A model generated the notes under the pieces. That model did no database searches. It was not told the origin of the DNA and was given only the letters and a program-made list of their open reading frames with translations. DNA of 64,000 nt. Source: Microbacterium oxydans. GTDB lineage: Bacteria > Actinomycetota > Actinomycetes > Actinomycetales > Microbacteriaceae. This document shows positions 35,226-42,672 of this stretch, in pieces. Positions within the stretch are counted from its first letter, which is position 1. Each line of letters starts with the position of its first letter. Made by a program: the position numbers and the translations under genes. Location of the stretch: positions 124,001 through 188,000 of the forward strand of contig NZ_CP092891.1 of NCBI RefSeq assembly GCF_026559675.1. Reading direction: 5' to 3'.

Positions 35226-35681
35226 TCACAGCTCGAACTGCGGGGTCGAGAGCGTGCGGGCCTCGTCCCCGATCACGGTCGTCAGGTGCACACGGGTGAG
35301 ACCCGGCGGCACATCGTCGAACACGAAGCGGCCCGTCTCCTCGGGCGAGGTCGAGCGCGTGCGCTCGCCCTGGGTCAGCACGATCTCCGCGGCGGCGGCG
35401 TCAGCCCATCCGTCGACCCGGCGTCGGCCGGACGCGGTGCTCGTCACGTGCAGCAGGATGCTCGTGGATCCGTCGCTGAACTGCAGCGTGAGCGCATCGG
35501 CCTCGCCCCGCACCGCACCGAGCTGCCCCTCGACCAGGGTGAGCAGCGCGTACTCCCGGTTCAGCCCCTCGGCAGCGACTGCGGCGACCATGCGGTCGAT
35601 CAGGCCGGCGGGCATGGGGTCGACCTCGCCCCACAGCGAGCGGAGTCGGGCGAACATCCGGGCATCTTCCTGCTCGGTCAT
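35226..35681 (-). CDS. Unknown 151-residue protein of the sigma/subtilase/CHAT operon
   Basis: I do not recognise a named family. The protein starts MTEQEDARMFARLRSLWGEVDPMP with a helical amino third, followed by a beta-rich part (about 55-151) that includes GRFVFDDVPPGLTRVHL, resembling a small carboxypeptidase-regulatory or Ig-like fold. It has no membrane segment or Cys cluster, so it is not a standard ZAS anti-sigma factor. Its start overlaps the sigma stop by four bases (ATGA), so the two are made together. By position it could be an anti-sigma, adaptor or protease substrate. Confidence 0.75.
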   Translation of the reverse strand: MTEQEDARMFARLRSLWGEVDPMPAGLIDRMVAAVAAEGLNREYALLTLVEGQLGAVRGEADALTLQFSDGSTSILLHVTSTASGRRRVDGWADAAAAEIVLTQGERTRSTSPEETGRFVFDDVPPGLTRVHLTTVIGDEARTLSTPQFEL

Positions 35682-36313
35682 GCGAAACCCCCTGCCTGTG
35701 CGGTCGGTGGTGCGTCCAGCAGGGCCCGCAGCTTGGCGAGGCACCGATTCCTGGTCGGGCCGATGCTCCCGATCGGCATCGCGAGGTCGGCCGCGATCCG
35801 CGCGTAGTCCGGGCGGTCCTCGAACGCGATCACGCGGAGCAGCTTCTGGCAGCGCTCGTTCAGACGGCGCACGGCCATCCACAGGCGCCGGTTCTCGTCG
35901 CCGAGTGTCGCGTGCTCCTCGGCGGAGGCCTGCTCGGGGAGCAGGGTGTCGAGGTCGTCCGCATCGGTGGTGTCGACCTTCCCGTGTGTCTTCGCGACCT
36001 TCCACGCCTCCCGGCGGGCGGTGGTCGTGAGCCAGGCGGACACGGCACGCGGGTCGCTGATCGATCCATGGCCGCGCACGAGCTGCAGCCAGGTGGTCTG
36101 CACGACGTCCTCGGCGAGCGTGCGCTCCAGCCCGTACGCCCGCACGACGTGCCAGAGCACGGGGGTCATCAGCCGTACCAGCTCGTCCATCGCGCGCGAG
36201 TCGCCCTCGCGCCATGCGTCGAAGAGGTCCGCCGCGCGCTCCCAGCGTGCGCGCCCGTCGTCCGAGGCAGGATCGAGAGCGGCGCCGGGTGCACCGTCGA
36301 TCATGAAGCCCAT
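35678..36313 (-). CDS. ECF-type RNA polymerase sigma factor
   Basis: This 211-residue protein has sigma region 2 (AMDELVRLMTPVLWHVVRAYGL, AEDVVQTTWLQLVRG) and region 4 (FEDRPDYARIAADLAMP with IGPTRNRCLAKLRALL). It would direct transcription of its own operon and perhaps a stress or death regulon. Start is uncertain: ATGs at 36313 and 36304 and a longer frame to 36358 are all open, and no site has a strong ribosome motif. I choose 36313. First gene of the operon. Confidence 0.85.
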   Translation of the reverse strand: MGFMIDGAPGAALDPASDDGRARWERAADLFDAWREGDSRAMDELVRLMTPVLWHVVRAYGLERTLAEDVVQTTWLQLVRGHGSISDPRAVSAWLTTTARREAWKVAKTHGKVDTTDADDLDTLLPEQASAEEHATLGDENRRLWMAVRRLNERCQKLLRVIAFEDRPDYARIAADLAMPIGSIGPTRNRCLAKLRALLDAPPTAQAGGFA

Positions 36314-36426
36314 TGTGATCACATCTACCAGGAGCGCGGCAAGAGCTTTCTGATACATGTCGCGGTGCAGGAGATCCGTCGTGGTCCCCGGTCGGGTGCC
36401 GTGGCGGATGTCGGTAGCGTTGAGGG

Positions 36427-36645
36427 GTGATCGTCCTCGCCGTCCTCCTCTTCCTCAACGCCGCCTTCAACGCCCTCGTCTGGCCGCGGTTCTACAAGCG
36501 TGTGGCCGACGATCCGCGTGCGCGCGACGAGCACGGCAAGGCCACCGCGTTCCTGAAGGTGCACGCGATCCTCATCGCCATCGCCCTGGTGCTCGCGCTG
36601 GTCTCGGCGCTCGCCGGCATCGCCGCGCTGACCGGCGCGCTCTAG
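36427..36645 (+). CDS. SCO4848-family small membrane protein
   Basis: This 72-residue protein has two membrane helices around the conserved tract LNAAFNALVWPRFYKRVADDPRA. The family is known only as a small actinobacterial membrane protein without function. A TAGCGT -10 at 36415-36420 predicts a leaderless mRNA starting at the GTG at 36427. It is divergent from the sigma operon. Confidence 0.8.
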   Translation: MIVLAVLLFLNAAFNALVWPRFYKRVADDPRARDEHGKATAFLKVHAILIAIALVLALVSALAGIAALTGAL

Positions 36646-36669
36646 CGCCGGACCGCTCCGGGACGCGGG

Positions 36670-38043
36670 TCAGGCCGACTCGAACTGCTTCGCGTGCGCG
36701 GCCCAGCCCGCCTCCACGGGCAGCGCCCGCAGCGCCCGGTTGCTCACGGCGAGCACCACGGCGACGAGGCAGAGCACGGCGCAGAACAGGATCGTCCACT
36801 CGCGGCCGACCCAGGCGAGACCGAACCCGGCGATGAGCGGGGCGAGCGGCATCGCACCCATGCCGAGCACTCCCGCGGCACTGTTGGCCCGGCCGAGCAG
36901 GTGGCTGGGCGTGGCGACCATGAAGTAGCCCATCATCCCCGCGTTGAGGGCGGGCACCAGGAGCACGGACGCTCCGAGGACGATCCCGATCGCCCACGGT
37001 GACGTCACCATCGACAGCACGATCACGCCGACCGACGCCACCGAGAGTCCGGCGATGGTCAGCACGCCGGCCTTGATCCGCGGGACCAGCAGCGGGGAGA
37101 ACACGGCTCCGACCAGCATCACGGCCCCGATCGCGGCGCTCAGGGTGCCGATCAGCAGCGTGGAGTACCCGGCCTGCTGCAGGGCGTAGATCGCGGTCGT
37201 GATGGCGGCGTTGAAGCCGAGATTGATGACCGTGGTGATGAGCAGCACGCCGCCGAGGTCGGGCCGGGACAGCAGCCAGCGGAATCCCTCACGCAGCTCC
37301 GCCCAGGCATTCGGCTTCGTCGCCGGGGCCGTCGGGGCGCCGGAGCCCAGGTCATCCGCCCCGCCGACGGCGCGTCCGCCCTCGACACGCGGCGCCTCGT
37401 CCGGATCGTCTGCGTTCTCGTCCGCGGCTCCCGTGTCGACCAGCCCCGCGCGCCGGGCCTGGCGGCCCAGCATCCACGCGGTGAGGGCGGCGATCGCGTG
37501 GCACAGCGTCATCACCGCGCCGACCAGCCAGCCGCCGACACCCAGAAGGAGGCCGCCGAGCGGTCCGCCCGCGAGCTGGAGGGCGGCATCCCGCCCCTGG
37601 TTCGCGGCCTGCGCCCGCCCCATCGCATCGTCGGGGACGATCTCCTTGATCGCGCTCTCACCGGCGACGTCGAACAGTCCGCTGCGGGCGGCGAGGAGCA
37701 CGTCGATCACGAGCAGAGAGCCGAACGTCATGGCGTCGCCGAGGGCGAGGAGGGTGAAGCCGCCCGCGAGCACGATGCCGATGAGCGACCCGAGGAGCAT
37801 CAGCGCGATGCGTCGGTGGCGGTCGGCCAGGACTCCTCCGGCGAGAGTCATCAGGAGCCGCGCCACCATCCCGGCGCCGCCGATGATGCCGGCCTGTGCG
37901 GGATCGTTCGTCACGATCAGCGCGAGCAGCGGGATCGCAAAGCCGAACAGGGCGCCCGCGAGGCCCTTGCTCGTGTCGCTCACCAGCCACGTGAGGTAGC
38001 GGGGGTTGCGCCAGAGGCGGTGGGGCTCGGTCGCGGTGGTCAT
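36670..38043 (-). CDS. MFS transporter (EntS/MdtG-like)
   Basis: This 457-residue protein has about 12 helices. It has DTSKGLAGALFGFAIPLLALIVTNDPAQAGIIGG at the start and a motif A tract GGVLADRHRRIAL. A central loop (about 205-245) is acidic and disordered. It is likely a drug or siderophore exporter; the substrate is unknown. It starts near its -10 TACTCT (complement of 38050-38055), so it is probably leaderless and is controlled by the repeated TTGCGCAA sites shared with the ArsR-like gene. Confidence 0.87.
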   Translation of the reverse strand: MTTATEPHRLWRNPRYLTWLVSDTSKGLAGALFGFAIPLLALIVTNDPAQAGIIGGAGMVARLLMTLAGGVLADRHRRIALMLLGSLIGIVLAGGFTLLALGDAMTFGSLLVIDVLLAARSGLFDVAGESAIKEIVPDDAMGRAQAANQGRDAALQLAGGPLGGLLLGVGGWLVGAVMTLCHAIAALTAWMLGRQARRAGLVDTGAADENADDPDEAPRVEGGRAVGGADDLGSGAPTAPATKPNAWAELREGFRWLLSRPDLGGVLLITTVINLGFNAAITTAIYALQQAGYSTLLIGTLSAAIGAVMLVGAVFSPLLVPRIKAGVLTIAGLSVASVGVIVLSMVTSPWAIGIVLGASVLLVPALNAGMMGYFMVATPSHLLGRANSAAGVLGMGAMPLAPLIAGFGLAWVGREWTILFCAVLCLVAVVLAVSNRALRALPVEAGWAAHAKQFESA

Positions 38044-38049
38044 GCGTCG

Positions 38050-38111
38050 AGAGTAGATGCGCAAGAACAATTGCGCAAGTTCTATTGCGCAATTTCAGGT
38101 GCGGGTAGGAT
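38050..38111. promoter_or_regulatory. Divergent promoters with three phased TTGCGCAA sites
   Basis: ATGCGCAA (38057-38064), TTGCGCAA (38071-38078) and TTGCGCAA (38085-38092) recur every 14 bp. The middle site sits inside a longer palindrome AGAAC-N10-GTTCT (38064-38083). For the MFS gene, -35 TTGCGC (complement of 38073-38078), 17 bp and -10 TACTCT coincide with the repeats. For the regulator, TAGGAT (38106-38111) lies 6 bases before the ATG. Binding would block both genes. Confidence 0.75.
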
Positions 38112-38117
38112 CGGCAC

Positions 38118-38708
38118 ATGACGGAGGACACCGCGAAAGGCACGAGCGAGGATCCCGTCTGGATGACCTCGGCCATGCTCAAGGCTTATTCGCACCCCCT
38201 GCGGCGACAGATGATCCGCCTGTTCTCGCGGCGGGATTTCCTCCGCGCGGCCGACATCGCCGCCGAACTCGGTGTGCCGGCCAACAGCGCGAGCTTCCAT
38301 CTGCGCGCGCTCGCCGATGCCGGTCTCATCGAGGAAGCGCCCGAGAAGGCCCGCGACCGCCGCGACCGCGTCTGGACCGGGCACAAAGGGCCACTGAACG
38401 TGGGCGGCCCGGAGAGCCCGGTCGCCGACGAGGAGCTCGGCAGCGCCGTGATCGCCGCGCTGGTGGAAGACCACCAGGATCTGCTGCGTCGGGTGACCGC
38501 CTGGACCCCCGAGTACGTCGCGGGACGCACGACCGAGGTGCACGCCGCCTTCACCCAGCGCACGATCCGGCTGACCGAGTCCGAGTTCGACGATGCGATG
38601 GTGAAGTTCAACGACATCCTGACCGCCGCCGAAGAGGCGCACGACAGCGCCGACCCCGACGGCCGCTACTGGCAGGTCGACGTGATCGCCGCCGACGACA
38701 CGATCTGA
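38118..38708 (+). CDS. ArsR-like winged-helix transcriptional regulator
   Basis: This 196-residue protein has an amino-terminal winged helix (about 20-80; AYSHPLRRQMIRLFSRRDFLRAADIAAELGVPANSASFHLRAL), with no Cys metal site. The carboxyl half is helical and unknown. It probably binds the phased TTGCGCAA repeats and represses both itself and the divergent MFS pump. mRNA may be leaderless. Confidence 0.85.
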   Translation: MTEDTAKGTSEDPVWMTSAMLKAYSHPLRRQMIRLFSRRDFLRAADIAAELGVPANSASFHLRALADAGLIEEAPEKARDRRDRVWTGHKGPLNVGGPESPVADEELGSAVIAALVEDHQDLLRRVTAWTPEYVAGRTTEVHAAFTQRTIRLTESEFDDAMVKFNDILTAAEEAHDSADPDGRYWQVDVIAADDTI

Positions 38709-38712
38709 CGGA

Positions 38713-39822
38713 CTACTCCTCGCGCCGCGCCGGCGTGCCGCTCAGGATCAGGATGCGGCGCAGATGCATGGCGGTCAGCACGCCGGGGCCCATCGAGCGG
38801 CGGACGTCGATCGTGCGGTCGTCGACGGTCTCGAGGAGGAGGCGGATGGCGCGCGCGGCCTCGCCCCGGGCGCGATGCTCCGCACTCGACGAGGCGTCAC
38901 CCTGCGCGATCACGTCGGCGACGGCATGACATGCGGCGGACAGCGGGTCCGGGAGGGCAGGGTCGAGCTCCAGGGCGCCCGTCCTCTCCCAGATGGTGTC
39001 CGCGATCTCGTCGGGGATGTCGCGGATGAGGTGGGCGATCCGGTCCAGGGCGGCGAGCTCGTCGTGGTTCTGCTGCATCCGAGGCCGGTGCCCCTTCGCG
39101 CGAGGATTGCCGCGCCGGCTCTCGTCCGCCTCCGCCAGGGCCGCCCGGAGCGAGGCCGCGGTGTCGGCGAGCGAGGCCGCATCGTCCGCCCACTGCTCGT
39201 GCTCGGGAGGCCACGACTCCGACACCGCCGATCCGATGTCGTGCAGGTGCTGGGCCAGCTGCGCGCGGAACGCCGCCACCCGCCCGGCCGCCGCCATGGT
39301 GAGCGGAGCGGGCGCGATCACCAGGTTCACGACGAGGCCCACGGCCACCCCGACCGCGGTCTGCGTCAGGTAGCCGAGCGAGTAGTCGTCGGCGTTCTGC
39401 CCGCCGATGATCAGCACGAACAGTGCCGCCATCGGCACGTACTCGCGCCCCACCCCGAACCAGCCGGTGCCGGACAGCAGCACTCCCACGCCGACGACGG
39501 CCGGGATCGTCCACCACGTGGGTCCGACCGTCAGCACCACGATCGTGGCGAGACCGATGCCGGTCGCGAGCCCGAGCAGCGTCTGCAGGCTCGACTTCGC
39601 CGATCCCATCAGCGTGGGATACATGCTCACGAGTGCACCCAGCGGCGCGTAGTAGGGGTAGTCGTCGGTGACGCCGGGCATGTGCGGGGCGATCATCCAC
39701 GCCAGCCCGACGGCGAGGGTCGTCTTCGCGACGAGCAGGAGGCGCGCGGGGCGGACGGCGTCGTGGACGGCACGGGCGATGCCCGCGCGTCGTGCCCGGA
39801 GCGGGGTGCGGCTCTGCGTCAC
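38713..39822 (-). CDS. FUSC/aromatic acid exporter-like membrane protein
   Basis: This 369-residue protein has five to six clustered amino-terminal helices (about 35-175; TTLAVGLAWMIAPHMPG, PYYAPLGALVSM) and a long cytosolic helical carboxyl half. The pattern fits half-size FUSC/ArAE proteins that export aromatic acids or resemble YccS. The GTG at 39822 is chosen for its AGAGGA site. It converges on the ArsR-like gene with 4 bases between stops. Confidence 0.82.
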   Translation of the reverse strand: MTQSRTPLRARRAGIARAVHDAVRPARLLLVAKTTLAVGLAWMIAPHMPGVTDDYPYYAPLGALVSMYPTLMGSAKSSLQTLLGLATGIGLATIVVLTVGPTWWTIPAVVGVGVLLSGTGWFGVGREYVPMAALFVLIIGGQNADDYSLGYLTQTAVGVAVGLVVNLVIAPAPLTMAAAGRVAAFRAQLAQHLHDIGSAVSESWPPEHEQWADDAASLADTAASLRAALAEADESRRGNPRAKGHRPRMQQNHDELAALDRIAHLIRDIPDEIADTIWERTGALELDPALPDPLSAACHAVADVIAQGDASSSAEHRARGEAARAIRLLLETVDDRTIDVRRSMGPGVLTAMHLRRILILSGTPARREE

Positions 39823-39938
39823 GGCATCCTCTCTGTCGGTGGCTCTGTCGGTGGCAGGTGATTCCGCGAGAGTAGGTGTCCGGCCCGCGCCTGGCGAGCG
39901 GGTTGCTTCCGCGGCGGGGTACCGGTAGCGCGCACGCG

Positions 39939-39974
39939 ACGACGCCGGCCACCCCGAGGGGTGACCGGCGTCGT
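39939..39974 (-). terminator. Terminator of the YtrA-type exporter operon
   Basis: ACGACGCCGG (39939-39948) pairs with CCGGCGTCGT (39965-39974), extended by CACCCC with GGGGTG inside. It lies just after the permease stop on the minus strand. Confidence 0.8.
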
Positions 39975-39988
39975 GGATCGATGCTCGC

Positions 39989-40675
39989 CTACGGGATGGC
40001 CCGCCGGAAGGCGAGGAACGAGACACCCATGAGGGCCGCGGTGACGACGAGGCCCCACAGCGCGAGGCCGAGTGCGCCGAGATCGCCGATGCCTGTCCAG
40101 ACCTGGCCCCACAGTTCGAGCCGGGTCACGAGGTACACGAGTCCGACGAGGATCAATGCCAGCGCGATCCACGCGATCGTGAGGACCGTCAGCCCCCAGC
40201 TCTTGTAGATCGTGGCGCCGGTGAAGCCGACCACGAAGAAGAAGAGCGCGAGGGTGAAGTAGACGACGAAGGCGCCGCCGGGGCCGGCCTCCCACAGCCA
40301 CGGGAGGTAGAAGACCCAGCCGTTCACCCCGTAGCCGTTCGTGGCGACCTCGATGCCGCCGCCGATCAGGAACAGAGCGCCCATGAACGCGCTGGCGAGG
40401 ACCGCGGTGAGCATCGTTCCGAAGAAGAACGCGCGACGCGTGATGCTCATCGCCTGGGAGAACGGGAACGTGAGCGTCATCGCCGACAGGCCGATGGCGA
40501 AGAAGTACCAGAGGGGCGCCTGGCCGCCGCCGCCGTACTTGGGGGCGTCGCCCGGGATCATCGCGTAGATCAGCACCGAGATCAGGGTCGCTCCGGCGAG
40601 GATGATCAGCGGCACCCAGATGAAGGTCTGCCGGTTGATCATCTGCAGGCGGATGACGTTGAGTGTGCGTCGCAT
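39989..40675 (-). CDS. ABC-2 type permease of GntR-linked exporter
   Basis: This 228-residue protein has six hydrophobic segments and begins MRRTLNVIRLQMINRQTFIWVPLIIL. It has no recognised catalytic motif. It is the last gene of a GntR/ATPase/permease operon and overlaps the ATPase stop by one base. These YtrA-type units usually answer cell-wall stress or antibiotics; substrate not known. Confidence 0.82.
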   Translation of the reverse strand: MRRTLNVIRLQMINRQTFIWVPLIILAGATLISVLIYAMIPGDAPKYGGGGQAPLWYFFAIGLSAMTLTFPFSQAMSITRRAFFFGTMLTAVLASAFMGALFLIGGGIEVATNGYGVNGWVFYLPWLWEAGPGGAFVVYFTLALFFFVVGFTGATIYKSWGLTVLTIAWIALALILVGLVYLVTRLELWGQVWTGIGDLGALGLALWGLVVTAALMGVSFLAFRRAIP

Positions 40676-41589
40676 CAGCGCACCTCCTCCTTCGTGGCGG
40701 ACGCTCTCGTGGAGTCGGCCTCGGCCTTCTGCGTGAGTCGGACGATCAGCTGCTGCAGCGAGACCGGCGCGAGGTCGAGCCCGGATGCGGTGATCTGCGT
40801 GCGCTCCTCCGGTGACACGGCCCCGAGCACCGTGACGGATGCCACGCGGCCGAGCGACTCGCGGTGCAGCACCTCACGGGTGCCGACCCAGGCGTCGACC
40901 TTGGCGGCATCGCCCACCACCGTCACGGCGCGGTCGCGGACCGCATCCGTGTCCTCATTCAGGCGGATCTGACCGTTGTCGATGACGATGACCTTCTCGA
41001 TGAGGTTCGAGACCTCGTCGATCAGGTGGGACGAGAGGATGACGGTGCGCGGGTGCTCCGCGTAGTCCTCGACCAGACGGTCGTAGAAGATCTGCCGGGC
41101 GACCGCGTCGAGTCCGAGGTACGGCTCGTCGAAGAAGGTGATCTCGGCACGGGAGGCGAGTCCGATGATCACGCCGACCGCGGAGAGCTGACCGCGCGAG
41201 AGCTTCTTGATCGTCTGCTTCATCGGCAGCTGGAACTCGGCGATGAGCTCGTCGGCGAGGGCCTGGTCCCAGTTCGGGAAGAACAGGCTCGCGGCCTTGA
41301 AGGCGTGCTTGGGGTAGGCGTCGTCCGGGTACTTCTGGCTCTCGCGGACGAAGCAGATCCGGCTGAGCACGTGCGCGTTCTCGTACGGGTGCTCGCCGAA
41401 CACCTTCACGGTGCCGGACGACTCGAAGTTCTGGGCCGTGAGGATCGACATGAGTGTCGTCTTCCCTGCACCGTTGCGGCCGAGGAGGCCGTAGATCGCG
41501 CCTCCCTCGATGGCGAGCGACACGTTGTCGAGCGCTCGCTTCTCCTTGTAGCGCTTGCTGAGGTTCTGCACCTCGATGACGGCGGTCAT
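40675..41589 (-). CDS. ABC exporter ATPase of GntR-linked operon
   Basis: This 304-residue ATPase has Walker A GLLGRNGAGKTTLM, a variant signature LSRGQLSAV, Walker B ITFFDEPYLGLD and switch His in SSHLIDE. The carboxyl 80 residues are specific to this subfamily (YtrB/CcmA type). It starts within the ATGA overlap after the regulator, indicating coupled translation. Confidence 0.9.
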   Translation of the reverse strand: MTAVIEVQNLSKRYKEKRALDNVSLAIEGGAIYGLLGRNGAGKTTLMSILTAQNFESSGTVKVFGEHPYENAHVLSRICFVRESQKYPDDAYPKHAFKAASLFFPNWDQALADELIAEFQLPMKQTIKKLSRGQLSAVGVIIGLASRAEITFFDEPYLGLDAVARQIFYDRLVEDYAEHPRTVILSSHLIDEVSNLIEKVIVIDNGQIRLNEDTDAVRDRAVTVVGDAAKVDAWVGTREVLHRESLGRVASVTVLGAVSPEERTQITASGLDLAPVSLQQLIVRLTQKAEADSTRASATKEEVR

Positions 41590-41975
41590 GCGGGGGTCTT
41601 CCCTTCTGCGTCGGTGGTCAGTGCGGCGCGCTGCCGGAGCAGCGCCGCGAGGTCGTCGGCGCCGAGTCCGAGCGTGCGGGCCGCGGCGAGGAGCGGGTCG
41701 ATGTAGCGGTCGGCGAAGGCGGTGCGGCGCTCGCCGAGGAGCGTCTCCCTGGCGCCGTCGGCGACGAACATGCCGATGCCTCGGCGCTTGTACAGCACTC
41801 CCTTGTCGGTGAGCACGGCGACTCCCTTCGCTGCGGTGGCGGGGTTGATCCGGTAGAACGCGGCCAGCTCGTTCGTGGAAGGGGCCTGAGCCTCCTCGGC
41901 GAGCGAGCCGTCGACGATCGAGTCCTCGATCTGCTCGGCGATCTGGAGGAAGAGCGGCTTGCCTTCTTCGATCAC
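41586..41975 (-). CDS. GntR-family regulator, YtrA subfamily
   Basis: This 129-residue protein has a GntR winged helix (PLFLQIAEQIEDSIVDGSL... STNELAAFYRINPATAAKGVAVLTDKGVLYKRRGIGMFV) and only a short carboxyl dimer tail, as in YtrA. The GTG start has GGAGG upstream. It likely represses its own operon through the GTAACC repeats at 41997-42028. Confidence 0.9.
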   Translation of the reverse strand: MIEEGKPLFLQIAEQIEDSIVDGSLAEEAQAPSTNELAAFYRINPATAAKGVAVLTDKGVLYKRRGIGMFVADGARETLLGERRTAFADRYIDPLLAAARTLGLGADDLAALLRQRAALTTDAEGKTPA

Positions 41976-41996
41976 GAGTCCTCCGCTGGGTTGGTG

Positions 41997-42041
41997 GGTT
42001 ACTTACTTGACTAAGTAACCATGTAACCCGGAAGGTGTCAA
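41997..42041 (-). promoter_or_regulatory. Promoter and GntR operator with GTAACC half-sites
   Basis: The perfect inverted repeat GGTTACTTA-N6-TAAGTAACC (41997-42020) is followed by a third GTAACC (42023-42028). On the minus strand TTGACA (complement of 42036-42041) with TACTTA (complement of 42012-42017) gives a promoter with an 18-bp spacer inside the operator. The layout fits autorepression by the YtrA-type regulator. The remaining bases to 42152 include a GCGCGTCGACGCGC palindrome (42091-42104) but no gene. Confidence 0.75.
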
Positions 42042-42152
42042 CCCCTCTCCGTCCCGCGTGCCGAAACCCAGAACGTCGGGTCCGGGCGCGGCGCGTCGAC
42101 GCGCGGCACGCCGGAGCGCGCGCGGATGGTCTCCGTTTCGGCCCGGGCGGGG

Positions 42153-42662
42153 TCAGTCGCGCCGCTGCTCGCGCCAGTCCTCGACGATCTGCAGCATCCG
42201 CACCGAGAGGAAGCGGAAGAACTCGGCGAGCTCGAGGGCCCGGTCGTGGGCGCCCTGGTCGTCGTCGTGCTCGGCGGCGATGTCGTCGATGTACTCCGAG
42301 AGGCGCGAGTACACGGGCATGTTGCCGACGATCGAGCTGTAGAACGGATCGTGCACGAACTCGTAGCGGTCGCGGCGGTCGCCGGGGCGGGAGCGGCGCT
42401 GGATGAAGTGCAGCTGCTGCAGGTAGCGCACCGCGCCGGAGACGGCGGCTGCGGAGACGCCGAGGCGCTCGCCGAGCTGGGCGGCCGTGTACCCGCCTTC
42501 GGGGGCGGCGACCAGTGCCATCATCACGCGTGCCGGCATCCGCGGCATCCCGGCGGCGGTCATCATGGCCGCCGCCTGCTCCGCGGGCTCGACCCCGCGG
42601 TGCGCGTCGGTGCTCTCAGCGCTCTCGGTGCTGTCGGAGTTCTCGGTGCTGTCGTCGGGCAT
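42153..42662 (-). CDS. GbsR/MarR-type transcriptional regulator
   Basis: This 169-residue protein has a Ser/Asp/Glu-rich amino tail (1-30) and a MarR/GbsR winged helix (MPARVMMALVAAPEGGYTAAQLGERLGVSAAAVSGAVRYLQQL... RRSRPGDRRDRYEFV). It is the last gene of an ABC exporter operon, starting 10 bases after the permease with AGGAGGAG. It probably binds the 20-bp palindrome before the operon at 45306-45325. Confidence 0.85.
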   Translation of the reverse strand: MPDDSTENSDSTESAESTDAHRGVEPAEQAAAMMTAAGMPRMPARVMMALVAAPEGGYTAAQLGERLGVSAAAVSGAVRYLQQLHFIQRRSRPGDRRDRYEFVHDPFYSSIVGNMPVYSRLSEYIDDIAAEHDDDQGAHDRALELAEFFRFLSVRMLQIVEDWREQRRD

Positions 42663-42672
42663 CGGGCTCCTC

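Noticed and set aside
31020..36313. Type III-E CRISPR locus.
   Set aside because: There is a TPR-CHAT protein and a sigma factor, but no Cas7-11 effector, Csx30/Csx31 match or repeat array in the window.
42091..42104. GCGCGTCGACGCGC palindrome as an operator.
   Set aside because: GC-rich palindromes of this length arise easily here, it is not positioned at a promoter, and it may only assist termination.
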